Positions 53,301 to 62,673 of a stretch of DNA of 64,000 nt are shown in pieces (the stretch's first letter is position 1; each line of letters begins with the position of its first letter). The DNA is from Cryptosporidium bovis (Eukaryota > Apicomplexa > Conoidasida > Eucoccidiorida > Cryptosporidiidae): contig VHIT02000034.1 of the NCBI GenBank assembly GCA_009768925.2, forward strand, positions 372,001-436,000, read 5' to 3'. A model generated the notes under the pieces. The model saw only the letters and a program-made list of their open reading frames with translations, was not told the DNA's origin and made no database searches. A program made the translations under genes and the position numbers.

Positions 53301-54845
53301 ACTGAGGATACAAGTGAACTTCCAAAAAATGTTTCAAAATTGTGGGAAATACTAGACTCGTTACAATCGAATACAGAAAAGACAAGTCAACTTGTAATTG
53401 ACAAGAATAATGTAGAAATAACAAATTCAAAATTAGAGATAGAATCATTGAAAGACAAATTAGGTTTTCAGGAAAGCCAGGTTGGTTCATTGGAATCTAA
53501 AATAAAACTAATGGAATCTGAACACAAAAGGATAATAAGTGATTTTGAACATAAGTTAGAATTATCTAGGTTGTCTTTAGAAAATGAGACAACTAAAATA
53601 TCGGAAACATATGAAACTCAAAAAGCAGATTTAAATAGCAAAATATTGGTATTAGAACAAAAAAATGAGGTTGAAAAGAATAGGGTATTATATCTAGAAA
53701 GATTATTAGAACAATCAGATAAAGATTTAAATATACTAAGAAAGCAGTTTTCCGCAGAAATTGAGGATAGACAGCATGAAAGAGAATATTATATGAAAGA
53801 GACGGAAAGGAATAGGGAAGCTCAACAAAAATTGCAGGGACAAATAACTTCATTGGAACAAACAAAAGTGCTTAATTTAAAAACCATTGATGAAATCAGC
53901 AAATATAAACGATTGTATGAAGAATTAGAAAAGGAAAATAATAATTTAAAACAAGAGTTGGAATACAAAAACGATAAAATAGCACAATTGGAATTACAAA
54001 ACACTACTTATTTAAGTCAATTAAAATTTAAACCAACATATAATAAGGTAATAAATAGCAATATTTCTTCTGTTGATACAATGGGAAGCAATTGTATATT
54101 TAGTAGGTCTGAAATGTCTACAGCAGAAGATGTAACAGCAATGAGCAACAATTTTATTGGAGTTGGGCCATTTACTCCTAATTATTATAACGCGGTTGGT
54201 GGCAATCCTCAAAACAATCAGAGATTAGTTGATATTGAGAACCAGTGTTCCGAATTACTTGAAATAAATGGCCAGCTTAGAGAGAATGTCGACATATTAG
54301 AAGAAGATAAGGCTACACTTCAAAAGAGGATATTAGAATTGTTCGTTGAGAGAAGAACACTTGTTGATGAAAACAAATCTTTAAATTTAAGAGTGAGACA
54401 AAAGACTGCTCAAGTAGACGCTCTAAAATCTACTTTAACTGAACTTAGAAACACTGCAGAAAACAGCATAAATGAGATTCGTTCTGAGTGGGAAAATTGT
54501 GTTCAGAGATTAGAGGCAACTCAATTTGCTCTAGTAGAGTCTACAAAGGAACTTGATGTTGTTAAATCTGAGAGAGATGAATTATTGGCATGCTTAGATG
54601 ATGTACAACATTTTACCGAGACTACTATGAAAAGAAGACAGAAATCTTTTTCCTCAAATATCGGAATCGACTCATCAATGATTAATTCATCACAAGACTC
54701 TGATTATCATCAGAACTTAATGGTTATGCCTCCATATGAAAGAAACACTCACATTCATCAGGATTTAGATTGCAATATTAACAATAATTCTCCTCAATTA
54801 TTAGGATCATATAGAAGAAGAAATAGCAAGGGGACAGATATATAA
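50355..54845 (+). CDS. Myosin heavy chain with coiled-coil tail
   Basis: 1496 residues. An N-terminal SH3-like region (WVDHPKLAWAPATIVRTDNG) precedes the motor: P-loop GESGAGKT (166-173), switch I NDNSSRFGKF, switch II LLDIYGFEVFDINSFEQFCI and actin-binding SPSYIRCIKPN. Loop 1 carries a Lys/Ser/Asn-rich insert of about 45 residues. Two or three IQ-like units lie at about 880-935. A long coiled coil (about 1000-1230 and 1290-1430) and a short polar end follow. The layout is like class V/XI myosins without a globular tail; apicomplexan class cannot be told by eye. The TEDS-site acid or hydroxyl residue appears replaced (GKIIRMP). It probably moves cargo or organelles along actin. Confidence 0.93.
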   Translation: MIDLKLIDKGTPDNGGQVWVDHPKLAWAPATIVRTDNGLLVARVDDGFEVKITPEHAENHSVYKSSLTGIPNLLVLGDYCEGALLHNVRTRYYQDKIYTCIGNLILISINPYKHIPDLYGDKKLNMYKNRADNSNEELSPHIFKMAQNAYDALFRDGKNQSIIITGESGAGKTEATKIILCYLANIQKTVINKALDKDEIKVNMQNSKKKSGLNVNTNKSSSHHSSPVSLASANFDDSSVESLVLRSNPILEVFGNAKTIRNDNSSRFGKFIEIFFDSTGKLKGASIANYLLEKCRLTTKQEGERNYHIFYCLIEAALSGILPHNLTDELKITHSDEFYIVREAINIPGRDECREMEQVMECLKCIGLSEHEIFEILRICAGILHLCNFSFQRESTGDAPGIVEEEMNYFTTSSKLLKLNSDSLLNVFQWRKLKDPETGKIIRMPVSLEVAFQTRDSMAKAIYSKLFDWLVFRINKSMTNGLINNNISNGSYSISDKREFSGKSIGLLDIYGFEVFDINSFEQFCINFSNEKLQQQFNHQMFQEEQQVYEGEGIDWTRINFIDNKLIIDSLEKKPNGIFPLLDSECLMPQGSDSSLLNKILKLSTNTSIYGSQQIIYKPSKMSNTSFAVSHYAGPVIYDTRGFLEKNRDQLHSDVTELLLSSESFLINELFNPIPCNEKSNLYKKSSSRSIKNENCSQLAAENVGGSVGVSNNQRPKGILVTVSGAFREQLSGLIETLNNTSPSYIRCIKPNSKKSVHEFDSIDVLRQLKCAGMLESIRIRKLGYSIRRRFVDFYNRYKILYPSIESHDFTGAKNYSLICRMILERLQDELQRNSSDNDKDIWNYSWQIGKTLVFIKDSLQTQLERKLSELCYKYCTSISSCWRMYIARKKYKLIKDSVMLIQSRWKVFTLRKEFLSYLDKRKAAVKLIQIRYIEYKARMVASTTKEEKANNDNDFVVLGSPCKENKSIDVNKNKATVNNENTEDTSELPKNVSKLWEILDSLQSNTEKTSQLVIDKNNVEITNSKLEIESLKDKLGFQESQVGSLESKIKLMESEHKRIISDFEHKLELSRLSLENETTKISETYETQKADLNSKILVLEQKNEVEKNRVLYLERLLEQSDKDLNILRKQFSAEIEDRQHEREYYMKETERNREAQQKLQGQITSLEQTKVLNLKTIDEISKYKRLYEELEKENNNLKQELEYKNDKIAQLELQNTTYLSQLKFKPTYNKVINSNISSVDTMGSNCIFSRSEMSTAEDVTAMSNNFIGVGPFTPNYYNAVGGNPQNNQRLVDIENQCSELLEINGQLRENVDILEEDKATLQKRILELFVERRTLVDENKSLNLRVRQKTAQVDALKSTLTELRNTAENSINEIRSEWENCVQRLEATQFALVESTKELDVVKSERDELLACLDDVQHFTETTMKRRQKSFSSNIGIDSSMINSSQDSDYHQNLMVMPPYERNTHIHQDLDCNINNNSPQLLGSYRRRNSKGTDI

Positions 54846-55735
54846 CTGGCTAATTTCTATTTTACTATTCATTTGAATTTTGTATCAAACACAAATAATA
54901 AAAGTATAGTGTTTCCGTCTGTATTTAAATACTGAATATATACACATCAGTATATATTTACAATTCACCAACTATAATTGCCGTTTTAATTCATATTTAT
55001 TTAAATAGAATATACTATTTTGTTATGTACATAGTCTGTTTTTGATCTTCAATAATGTAATTGCCCTTATTATTATGAAAAAAATTTAAATAACACGACG
55101 TTAAATTTGTACTGTATACCTATTAGGCAAAACAGATTCCCTGAGTTTTCTGTGGTTTTTTTCTTCTTTTTGCCTATGATTTTAAGATACCCACATGCTT
55201 GGTATCATAAGCCGTGTGTATAAAACCTATTTATTCATTCTCATATTTACATATGTGACCACAATATATTAATATTTATATGTAGCTGTGTGTTCATGTT
55301 TAAATACATTTAACGAGCCTTTCCTAAAAAACAAAAAAACCGTGATACTGCAACCTTAATAATCTAAAAAAAATGGCGGCAGAATTGCGCCGCCATGTAC
55401 AATTATAGAATTTTTAAAAACTAAATTAGTAAGAAATAAAACACTGAAAAACAGGAAAAAATAGGTTAGCATAAGGGCATTGTAAGTAATTTTGAGCGAC
55501 TCTGTGTATTTTATGTCAAATTAATTAATATTAAAGATTTTTTGTAGGTCAACAAAAAAAACTAGAGAATTAATACATAAATGTATGTGAGGGTTTAAAA
55601 AGGCGGTGTATGGCATAAACAAAAAATAAAAGAAAAACAGGAAACTAGTGAAAAAGAGGTAAATAACGTAAAATTATAAAATAAAAAGAGTGGGAGTAAG
55701 GGTCAACATATTATAAGATAGATAGTGTGTATAAA
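54846..55735 (+). promoter_or_regulatory. Upstream region of Rpt1 with GGCGG hairpin
   Basis: AT-rich spacer. ATGGCGGC and its complement GCCGCCAT flank eight bases at 55373-55396. AAAGGCGGTG lies at 55599-55608, about 130 bp before the Rpt1 ATG. No gene was seen between 54846 and 55735. Confidence 0.55.
55373..55396. promoter_or_regulatory. Back-to-back GGCGG boxes (8-bp inverted repeat)
   Basis: ATGGCGGC at 55373-55380 and GCCGCCAT at 55389-55396 are exact complements. The repeat looks like a dyad binding site or a short GC hairpin, standing out in AT-rich DNA. Confidence 0.7.
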
Positions 55736-57037
55736 ATGGTGGAAGAATCTGTGAGTAAACAAAATGAGGGAGGAAATGGTAAGAATGATGAGAATCAATC
55801 TCGTCCATTAGACCAAGCTGACATAAATATAATGAGGAGATATGGTATGGGTCCATATGTTTCACAAATAAAGCAGGTTGAGTCTGAAGTGAAGGATTTA
55901 ATGTCAGCAATTTCGAAATTAAACAGTATAAGGGAATCAGATACAGGATTGGCACCTCCATCACAATGGGATTTAGCAGCAGATAGACAAAATATGCAGA
56001 TGGAACAACCTTTACAAGTAGCAAGATGCACAAAAATAATTGATCCGGGCACAGAAGAAGCTAAGTATGTGATTAATATTAAACAGATGGCAAAATACGT
56101 AGTTGGACTTGGAGACAAGGTTGCACCTACTGATATAGAAGAAGGAATGAGAGTTGGAGTAGACAGAACCAAGTATAAGATTCAAATACCTCTTCCACCA
56201 AAGATAGATCCATCAGTGGCAATGATGACTGTAGAGGAAAAACCTGATGTGACATATAACGATATAGGTGGTGCGAAAGAGCAATTGGAAAAATTAAGAG
56301 AAGTAGTTGAAATGCCATTATTACAGCCAGAAAGATTTGTTCAATTGGGTATAGACCCACCCAAGGGAGTGTTGTTGTATGGACCACCAGGGACAGGGAA
56401 AACGCTCACAGCAAGAGCAGTGGCAAATCGAACAGATGCTTGTTTTATTTGTGTAATAGGTTCAGAATTGGTTCAAAAATATGTTGGTGAAGGTGCAAGA
56501 ATGGTTAGAGAGTTGTTTAAATTGGCAAGAAGCAAAAAGGCTTGTATATTATTTATTGATGAAGTTGATGCTATTGGAGGAGCGAGAGGTGAGGAAAGTG
56601 CCCATGGTGATCACGAAGTGCAAAGAACAATGTTAGAAATTGTTAACCAGCTAGATGGATTCGATGCAAGGGGTAATATAAAGGTATTAATGGCAACGAA
56701 TAGGCCAGATACATTAGATCCTGCGCTACTTAGACCAGGTAGACTTGATAGAAAAGTTGAATTTGGATTACCTGATTTAGAAGGAAGAACACAGATATTT
56801 AAAATTCATGCAAAGGTTATGAGTATGGAAAGAGATATTCGTTTTGAATTACTTTCTAGACTTTGTCCAAATTGCACAGGCGCAGACATTAGATCGGTTT
56901 GTACTGAGGCTGGGATGTTTGCAATTAGAGCTAGAAGAAAAAGTATTAGCGAAAAGGATCTCTTGGATGCCATTAATAAAGTTGTAAAGGGATACAAGAA
57001 ATTCTCTGCAACTGCTAAATATATGGTATATAACTGA
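55736..57037 (+). CDS. RPT1: 26S proteasome AAA-ATPase Rpt1
   Basis: 433 residues from the first in-frame ATG at 55736; the longer frame starts at GTG. An N-terminal coiled coil (about 40-70) and OB-type domain precede the AAA module: Walker A GPPGTGKT (216-223), pore-loop [14 protein letters not shown], Walker [13 protein letters not shown], sensor [20 protein letters not shown] and the C-terminal helical domain. [20 protein letters not shown] and the ending KYMVYN identify Rpt1 (PSMC2) among the six Rpt subunits. It unfolds substrates at the proteasome base. Its lid partner Sem1 lies 8 kb upstream. Confidence 0.97.
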   Translation: MVEESVSKQNEGGNGKNDENQSRPLDQADINIMRRYGMGPYVSQIKQVESEVKDLMSAISKLNSIRESDTGLAPPSQWDLAADRQNMQMEQPLQVARCTKIIDPGTEEAKYVINIKQMAKYVVGLGDKVAPTDIEEGMRVGVDRTKYKIQIPLPPKIDPSVAMMTVEEKPDVTYNDIGGAKEQLEKLREVVEMPLLQPERFVQLGIDPPKGVLLYGPPGTGKTLTARAVANRTDACFICVIGSELVQKYVGEGARMVRELFKLARSKKACILFIDEVDAIGGARGEESAHGDHEVQRTMLEIVNQLDGFDARGNIKVLMATNRPDTLDPALLRPGRLDRKVEFGLPDLEGRTQIFKIHAKVMSMERDIRFELLSRLCPNCTGADIRSVCTEAGMFAIRARRKSISEKDLLDAINKVVKGYKKFSATAKYMVYN

Positions 57038-57420
57038 TATGAAAGTTGATTTAAATAAAAAAAAGTAGATTAAAACTTGATATAATTTAAACCTATTACT
57101 AAAACCTTTCATTGTATGTACACCTACATATACATATATACTTATATTTGAATATGTATTATGTGCATCTATCTCAGCAACTCTTTTAGTAATGAAATCA
57201 TTCATTAACTGTATAATCATGTTTTATTCATTTTTTATATGTCTTATTATCATGTTTAATTTAAAATTTAATCGTACATAAAAGAAATTAAAGAATTAAT
57301 AGTTGCTATTACTGTTTTTTGATGCAAACATTCCCTAATGAACCAAACAAACGATAAACCACTGTATAAAATGTCAGTTAAAACACTTTATCTATCTCAT
57401 TATCAACCAAAGTTAAATAC
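57038..57420. other. Convergent 3' intergenic region
   Basis: AT-rich spacer between Rpt1 and the four-helix protein gene. No gene was seen. Confidence 0.5.
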
Positions 57421-58191
57421 TTAGTAGTTATATGCTCTGTTCCCATATACATTTCCGCATGTATTCCCATATGAATTCCCGCAACTATCGCCATAGGCAT
57501 TACCATAACCATAGTATTCATTTTTAAGATTTTGGTATTCATACCATGTGTCTTCCTCAAAGTCTTTTTCAGCTCTAGCCTTTCTATATCGCTGAGCAAA
57601 GGCAATAAATGCTACGAGGAGAAGAAATACCCCCCCCACTGCAATTGCGTATGATGTACTTGGCTGGGGAACTGGATAGTAACCTACACTGTTTATAATA
57701 CTAAAAGCCTCATTCATTAAAAAACCATAAAGGCAAAGCGTAAGCGAACAAATCAAAAAAGCTGCAAAACTAAAAGCAGTTGACAATCTCAGACTTGATA
57801 TATTACTTCTTAATGAACAAATCATTGCTCCAGTTAACATACCACATGTAATAGCCAATACTGTTGCAGTTCCATAAGATATATTTTTAACTATCCTGTA
57901 AGCATCACACTTATGAGAATACCAAACACACAGTGGAGATGTACATGTCAAACCTAAAGCTAATTTCGCCGCTGACATGCATGCAATCTCCCAAATTTCG
58001 TTGTGAGATTGGGTCTTTCTTCCTATAACCGTTAATAAACCCCAGTAACGTGGATACGGATAAAAACCCTTTCCTGCACCATTATATAACCAAGATGATA
58101 AAAATAAACTTATCATTAATAATACCATTGAACCTACACTTGCAGATAAACCAGCAACATTCAGGTCGACTTTTGACTTTTTCTTCCCCAT
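57421..58191 (-). CDS. Claudin/tetraspan-like four-helix membrane protein
   Basis: 256 residues. Helices lie at about 16-36, 105-127, 138-160 and 185-203. The first extracellular loop (about 37-104) contains SWLYNGAGKGF, YWGLLTV and cysteines at CMSAAK, CTSPLC and KCDAY. This loosely recalls the W-GL-C-C signature of the claudin/PMP22 group. The C-terminal tail is odd: about 30 residues of imperfect YGN/CGN units (NEYYGYGNAYGDSCGNSYGN, then TCGNVYGNRAYNY). The function is unknown. The basic MGKKKSK start suggests a cytosolic N-terminus. Confidence 0.8.
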   Translation of the reverse strand: MGKKKSKVDLNVAGLSASVGSMVLLMISLFLSSWLYNGAGKGFYPYPRYWGLLTVIGRKTQSHNEIWEIACMSAAKLALGLTCTSPLCVWYSHKCDAYRIVKNISYGTATVLAITCGMLTGAMICSLRSNISSLRLSTAFSFAAFLICSLTLCLYGFLMNEAFSIINSVGYYPVPQPSTSYAIAVGGVFLLLVAFIAFAQRYRKARAEKDFEEDTWYEYQNLKNEYYGYGNAYGDSCGNSYGNTCGNVYGNRAYNY

Positions 58192-58678
58192 TAATAAGAA
58201 CTATTACAACAAATATCGTATATATTAGCACAGTATTTGGTTTAAGTATGTATGCACAGATTTATACGATAAACAAAAAAATGCTGATATTTACTTTATT
58301 CACTTATTTAAAATCATTCAAATATGTATATTTATTTTTTCTTTTTAATTGATACTAACATTGACATCTCCCGCCATCATCATTTTACACACAAGTGTCA
58401 CATTGTTTTGTTTTTTTGGTTGCAATTACTGTGTATATACAAAGAAATATAAGTTATCGCATGTTTTATATAAATATAATAGTTTATCCTAGCTGGAATG
58501 ACTGTTTATTATTGAAGTATGACATATTTTATTATATTTATACTTTAATAAAACTTTATATTTTATCAGCATATTTAATTACGATAGAAATGATTAGTTA
58601 CCTATTTATATTATTTTTAGTATTGGAGTGTTTTATGTATCCTGAATAAAGAACTTATAAGCAATATATATACACAAA
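58192..58678 (-). promoter_or_regulatory. Upstream region of the four-helix protein gene
   Basis: AT-rich, with TCTCCCGCCATCATC at about 58367-58381, a minus-strand GGCGGGA box 180 bp upstream of the ATG. A short hydrophobic plus-strand frame at 58395-58649 has no gene-like features. Confidence 0.5.
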
Positions 58679-60466
58679 TTAGCCTTCAATTATTTTTATA
58701 TATAGATTTTTCAAAAATTGTTCGGTTTCATCGTCTAAAATATTTTTCAACATGTTAATATTCTCTTGTATGTTATAGCGTGAAGTGGGGGAGAGCATTT
58801 CCAAAATAAAGTCAGTTATTGTATTTAAAGCCTCTACATCACTACCACCTATTATTTTTTTCATTTCTTCAACGATGTAATTTTTATAATCATTAATATC
58901 AATATTACTTTCAAATACAATATTCCAATGGTCACTAATTAATATGTTTGAACCAAGAGAAGTATCTATATTGGTTTCAGTTTCATTTAAGTCGGTGTTT
59001 CTTGATACATTGTGTTCATACTCATTGGAAGCATCATTATAGTCAGCAACACTATTCTTATTGTAATTAATGTTTTTTAAAGGCGAGGCAGCTTTGTCCC
59101 CTCTTGTTTTAGCATCAAATAGCAATTTTTCTGAATCAATACCGCTTAAAAATATATGACTTACTTTGGAGTCAAAAACAATACTATTTTCATTATTTAT
59201 TTTGCATCCAAGTTCACTTGTACCTGAAATGTCAAGCTTTATTTTAACTTTACCGTCCTTATTCATAATCTTATTTTCACTAACATTGACATCCTTAACA
59301 CATACTTTTTTTTTGCTATCTTTCATATTTTCAATGCAATTTGTTGATTCCGCATCTTTATTAGACGTTAAATCATTTATCTTATTATCTATTATATCTT
59401 CACTCATATTTGTTTTCAATATATCATTATTACTAATATCTCTATTGTAGCACTCTTCCTCCGAATCATATTCAGAACTATTGTTTTTATTATCCAGGTC
59501 TATCAAATTTGAAACTGATTTCATCATCTCGTTTTTGTATTTATTGATCTTTAATGATTTAAAGTAGGATTCTTCAAGTATTTCAATTAAATAATCAGTT
59601 GTAAAGTCATTAGATATATCCATGCTTCCCGGAAATACTCTTATAAGATTATGTATTTCATCATCTAGTTCTTTCATTCTGGAGTCGAATTTTCTGAGTA
59701 TTTCTTCGTGAATTCCTTCTCTGTATTTTTCTTTTGGATGTTTCTTAAACCCAGCTGGCAATTTATATTCAGGTATATTCTGTTCATTACTTTTATTATA
59801 CTTACCTGTATTTATCTCATCTGTTTTATTAGCACTACCTTGTTTACACTCGGCCTTATTTTCTTGTTCCACCCCATCATAATTATAATGCATAGCAGCC
59901 AATAATCTGTTAATTGACACTCTCATTTTTGAGTCGGAAACAGAGAGTTCATTTAATACCGTTTCTATTGTGCAGTCTCCTCCTCTTTGTTTTAACATGT
60001 CATTTATTCTATTATTTTGCCATTTTGCCATTTCTTTATCTATTCCATGCTGATATTTAACAAGCAATTGACTTCCTAGTATTTTAATTCCATTTAAAAC
60101 ATTTACTGCATTTATCACACCAACAGGTGAATCAAATTCACAAAGTCCAAATGACGATAATTTCCTTGTTATTGGATCTACAGACCTATTCCACCTCATA
60201 ATGTTACCACACTCATTTAATAATCTTCTTATATTTGAGTCAGAAACTTCTTGAGGTATTCTTCCTACGTAAACTGTTGTCATTCCTGGGACTACACTTT
60301 CTAAACTTTCCAATTCTCTTGACTTTGGGTTTATTGCTGACCACTTTGAATTTTGAAACGCCAACGACTGGCTTTTTATTCCACTTCTACCTTGAGCTGC
60401 CAAAGCAAGGCCATGATACCTAACCTTATTATTATCATCTTTCCTTTCTGAACTTTGAAATTGCAT
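58679..60466 (-). CDS. RBM25: RBM25 / Snu71-like splicing factor
   Basis: 595 residues. An RRM at about 63-140 reads TVYVGRIPQEVSDSNIRRLL, CGNIMRWNRSVDPITRKLSS and FGLCEFDSPVGVINAVNVLN. The spacing and the WNR/FGLCEF words match RBM25. The middle is long, charged and Asn/Lys/Glu-rich. A C-terminal PWI-type domain at about 505-590 contains WNIVFESNIDINDYKNYIVE and ends LDDETEQFLKNLYIKIIEG, as RBM25 does. RBM25 associates with U1 snRNP and affects 5' splice-site choice; the yeast equivalent is Snu71. It would act in the nucleus. Confidence 0.92.
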   Translation of the reverse strand: MQFQSSERKDDNNKVRYHGLALAAQGRSGIKSQSLAFQNSKWSAINPKSRELESLESVVPGMTTVYVGRIPQEVSDSNIRRLLNECGNIMRWNRSVDPITRKLSSFGLCEFDSPVGVINAVNVLNGIKILGSQLLVKYQHGIDKEMAKWQNNRINDMLKQRGGDCTIETVLNELSVSDSKMRVSINRLLAAMHYNYDGVEQENKAECKQGSANKTDEINTGKYNKSNEQNIPEYKLPAGFKKHPKEKYREGIHEEILRKFDSRMKELDDEIHNLIRVFPGSMDISNDFTTDYLIEILEESYFKSLKINKYKNEMMKSVSNLIDLDNKNNSSEYDSEEECYNRDISNNDILKTNMSEDIIDNKINDLTSNKDAESTNCIENMKDSKKKVCVKDVNVSENKIMNKDGKVKIKLDISGTSELGCKINNENSIVFDSKVSHIFLSGIDSEKLLFDAKTRGDKAASPLKNINYNKNSVADYNDASNEYEHNVSRNTDLNETETNIDTSLGSNILISDHWNIVFESNIDINDYKNYIVEEMKKIIGGSDVEALNTITDFILEMLSPTSRYNIQENINMLKNILDDETEQFLKNLYIKIIEG

Positions 60467-60603
60467 TTCTAAGGTCTCATTAATTATTAATCACAATGTT
60501 ACTGTCAATAATTACTCCCTTATACTATCAACTTACAACATCAACTACGCCTTATTTCTTTAGCTGCATTGAATTCATTTATACTTAATTATATTTAAAT
60601 TTG

Positions 60604-60649
<46 letters not shown>

Positions 60650-61108
60650 ACTTTAACTTGTCACCTCGGCGCGATTAAAGTATTCCTTTCTCCTAGATTA
60701 AAATTAAGCGTTATAATTACATTTACTGGTTTGTTTATAAAAAAATAAATATAATCAAACTAAACTTTTAATTATTCATATTCTATTGACTCATAATCCT
60801 AATGCTGTGTTTATAATCAGAAAAAAAGTAATTTTAAAGACGGCATTTATCATTAATAAGTATTTTTTCAGAAAGTAAATGTGCATGTAATCTCAGGTAA
60901 GATTTAGAAAATTTTTTTTAAATAATATTTTCACCTTAGTTGAAGTATTAAAGGTTCGATTCCCGCATATACTATTTTTTGAGTGGATGGGGGGCCACAC
61001 AAATTGTTTCCTAGTTAATACATGTACAATATTTCGAAAAAATAAATAAATAATACTATCACAAAAAAATCGTGAACATATTAAATTGTACTATAATGTA
61101 TAATAGTT
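60467..61108. promoter_or_regulatory. Divergent intergenic region with TA run
   Basis: Spacer between RBM25 and the PP2A subunit gene. It holds a TA run (60606-60646) and CACCTCGGCGCGATT at about 60661-60675. GGTTCGATTCC near 60951 looks like a tRNA B box but has no tRNA around it. No gene was seen. Confidence 0.5.
60606..60646. repeat. TA dinucleotide microsatellite
   Basis: About 20 uninterrupted TA units, the longest simple repeat in the window. Confidence 0.92.
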
Positions 61109-62530
61109 ATGAATTTGGATCAGATATATTCTATGGATGATGAATCCAAGAAAATATATCTAGAAAATAATGGAAAAGGCGATCTTTTTAACTTACTTAA
61201 AAAAGCAGCAACTCGTTTTTCATTGAGAGAGCAGTTGATATATACAAACAGCAATACAGGAAGAACATTATTTTTTATTGATGAATTAAACAGAACATTT
61301 CCTATAATTTGTCTAATTTTTTTTGAGAGACGTGTTAGATCAAAATCAGATGGTATAGTTGTAAGGTATAAAGAGTTTAGAAGATGTATGGAACACGCTC
61401 CTGAAATATTTAAGCAGTTTTTTACCCCTTCAATGTATGGAAAAATGTTTAAAGACTGTTGTGGTTTTATATCACCTACAAAGTTTATTAATTGCTGTTT
61501 AAAAATATTATATATGATGCAAATCAGGTCAGAATTAGGAATCATAAATCCTTTGGATGAAGTAATAACATACTTTGACTTTTATTACTGGATTAAATCG
61601 ATTATTAGTGAATACTCAAATGTTAGACTAGGAATTGTCAAACAGTTATCTGAAAATAACAATCCACACTTTGAAAGTTTTTATATAACATATGTAATAG
61701 AAAGAATCTTATTTTTAAATGGTAATAGGGACAATATTCTTAAAATAAGAGATATTGTTTCTTCTGAACAATTTTCAAAATTTCTGGAACTCAGAATAAT
61801 GGACAATATTGAAAACGAAAATCCATTTAATCCACAAACAATATACCAACTTTTCGAATGGTTTTGTTTTAGAACACAGACTTTAGCCGATAATTATTTA
61901 AATGAAAAAAATAGTGACAATGAGAATATTAACAATCCACAAGATATTGATATTTCCAATATTAGACCTGAAGATATGGTTTTTCTCCCAGAAACACTTC
62001 AACAATTAATGATTGACTTTGAATATGTTTTGCCAAAACTTGTAATATCTAGAATATTTGAGATTCACTCAAAAAAATATAAATTTTCAAATGACCAGCA
62101 ATTTAGAGGTACAATTGATCTCAAATGTGTACTAAAAGTAATGTTTTCTCTTGAATTTAAAGACTCCAATTCTTCGATTAACTGGTTCTGGGAAATACTC
62201 GATATTAACGAAAATGGTTACATTGATTTAGATGTAATCAATTGTTTTTGGAAAGAAATGGTTAATTGTATTGTACAACTATATTCCATTAATTCTTTAC
62301 CCAAATTCGAATACATCAGTGATGAAATATTCGACATGATATCGCCTGGAAACACAAGTGGAAGAATCTATAAGAAAAATTTCTCAGAATCCCCCATGGC
62401 TTCAACCGTAATTTCATACCTCTGTGACCCAAAGGCATTTATTGCTATTGAAGTTAGAGAGGAAATGATTGCCCAAGCTGCATCTAAAAACAGAGAAAAC
62501 AATTGCGATAATCAATTTGAAATAATGTAA
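61109..62530 (+). CDS. PP2A regulatory subunit of the B'' gamma (PPP2R3C/TON2) type
   Basis: 473 residues. The conserved core matches the PPP2R3C/TON2/FASS family: FYITYVIERILFLNG, SEQFSKFLELR, the EF-hand-like DINENGYIDLDV (about 365-376) in FWEILDINENGYIDLDVINC, then EIFDMISPGN and ASTVISYLCDPKAFIAIEVR. These subunits direct PP2A to microtubule-organising sites (TON2 sets division planes in plants). In the EF-hand loop, position 12 is Val rather than Glu or Asp, so calcium binding is doubtful at this site. An Asn/Asp-rich insert lies at about 265-290. The family call is by motif memory. Confidence 0.85.
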   Translation: MNLDQIYSMDDESKKIYLENNGKGDLFNLLKKAATRFSLREQLIYTNSNTGRTLFFIDELNRTFPIICLIFFERRVRSKSDGIVVRYKEFRRCMEHAPEIFKQFFTPSMYGKMFKDCCGFISPTKFINCCLKILYMMQIRSELGIINPLDEVITYFDFYYWIKSIISEYSNVRLGIVKQLSENNNPHFESFYITYVIERILFLNGNRDNILKIRDIVSSEQFSKFLELRIMDNIENENPFNPQTIYQLFEWFCFRTQTLADNYLNEKNSDNENINNPQDIDISNIRPEDMVFLPETLQQLMIDFEYVLPKLVISRIFEIHSKKYKFSNDQQFRGTIDLKCVLKVMFSLEFKDSNSSINWFWEILDINENGYIDLDVINCFWKEMVNCIVQLYSINSLPKFEYISDEIFDMISPGNTSGRIYKKNFSESPMASTVISYLCDPKAFIAIEVREEMIAQAASKNRENNCDNQFEIM

Positions 62531-62673
62531 TTCTGCTAAAGTAATAATTCTTTAAATCCTAACTAGATTAACACTAAAATGAAAGTTGTTAATATTAAAT
62601 TTAATTCATATTATTTTTTAATATAAAGTAAGAGGAATTTCACTTATGAAATTTCTAGTTTGTATGATTGTTT
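62531..62673. other. Short convergent gap
   Basis: 143 bp of AT-rich DNA between two convergent stop codons. Confidence 0.5.

Noticed and set aside
60951-60962. GGTTCGATTCC, a tRNA B-box-like sequence
   Set aside because: The flanking bases do not pair as a T stem, and no acceptor, D or anticodon arm could be built around it.
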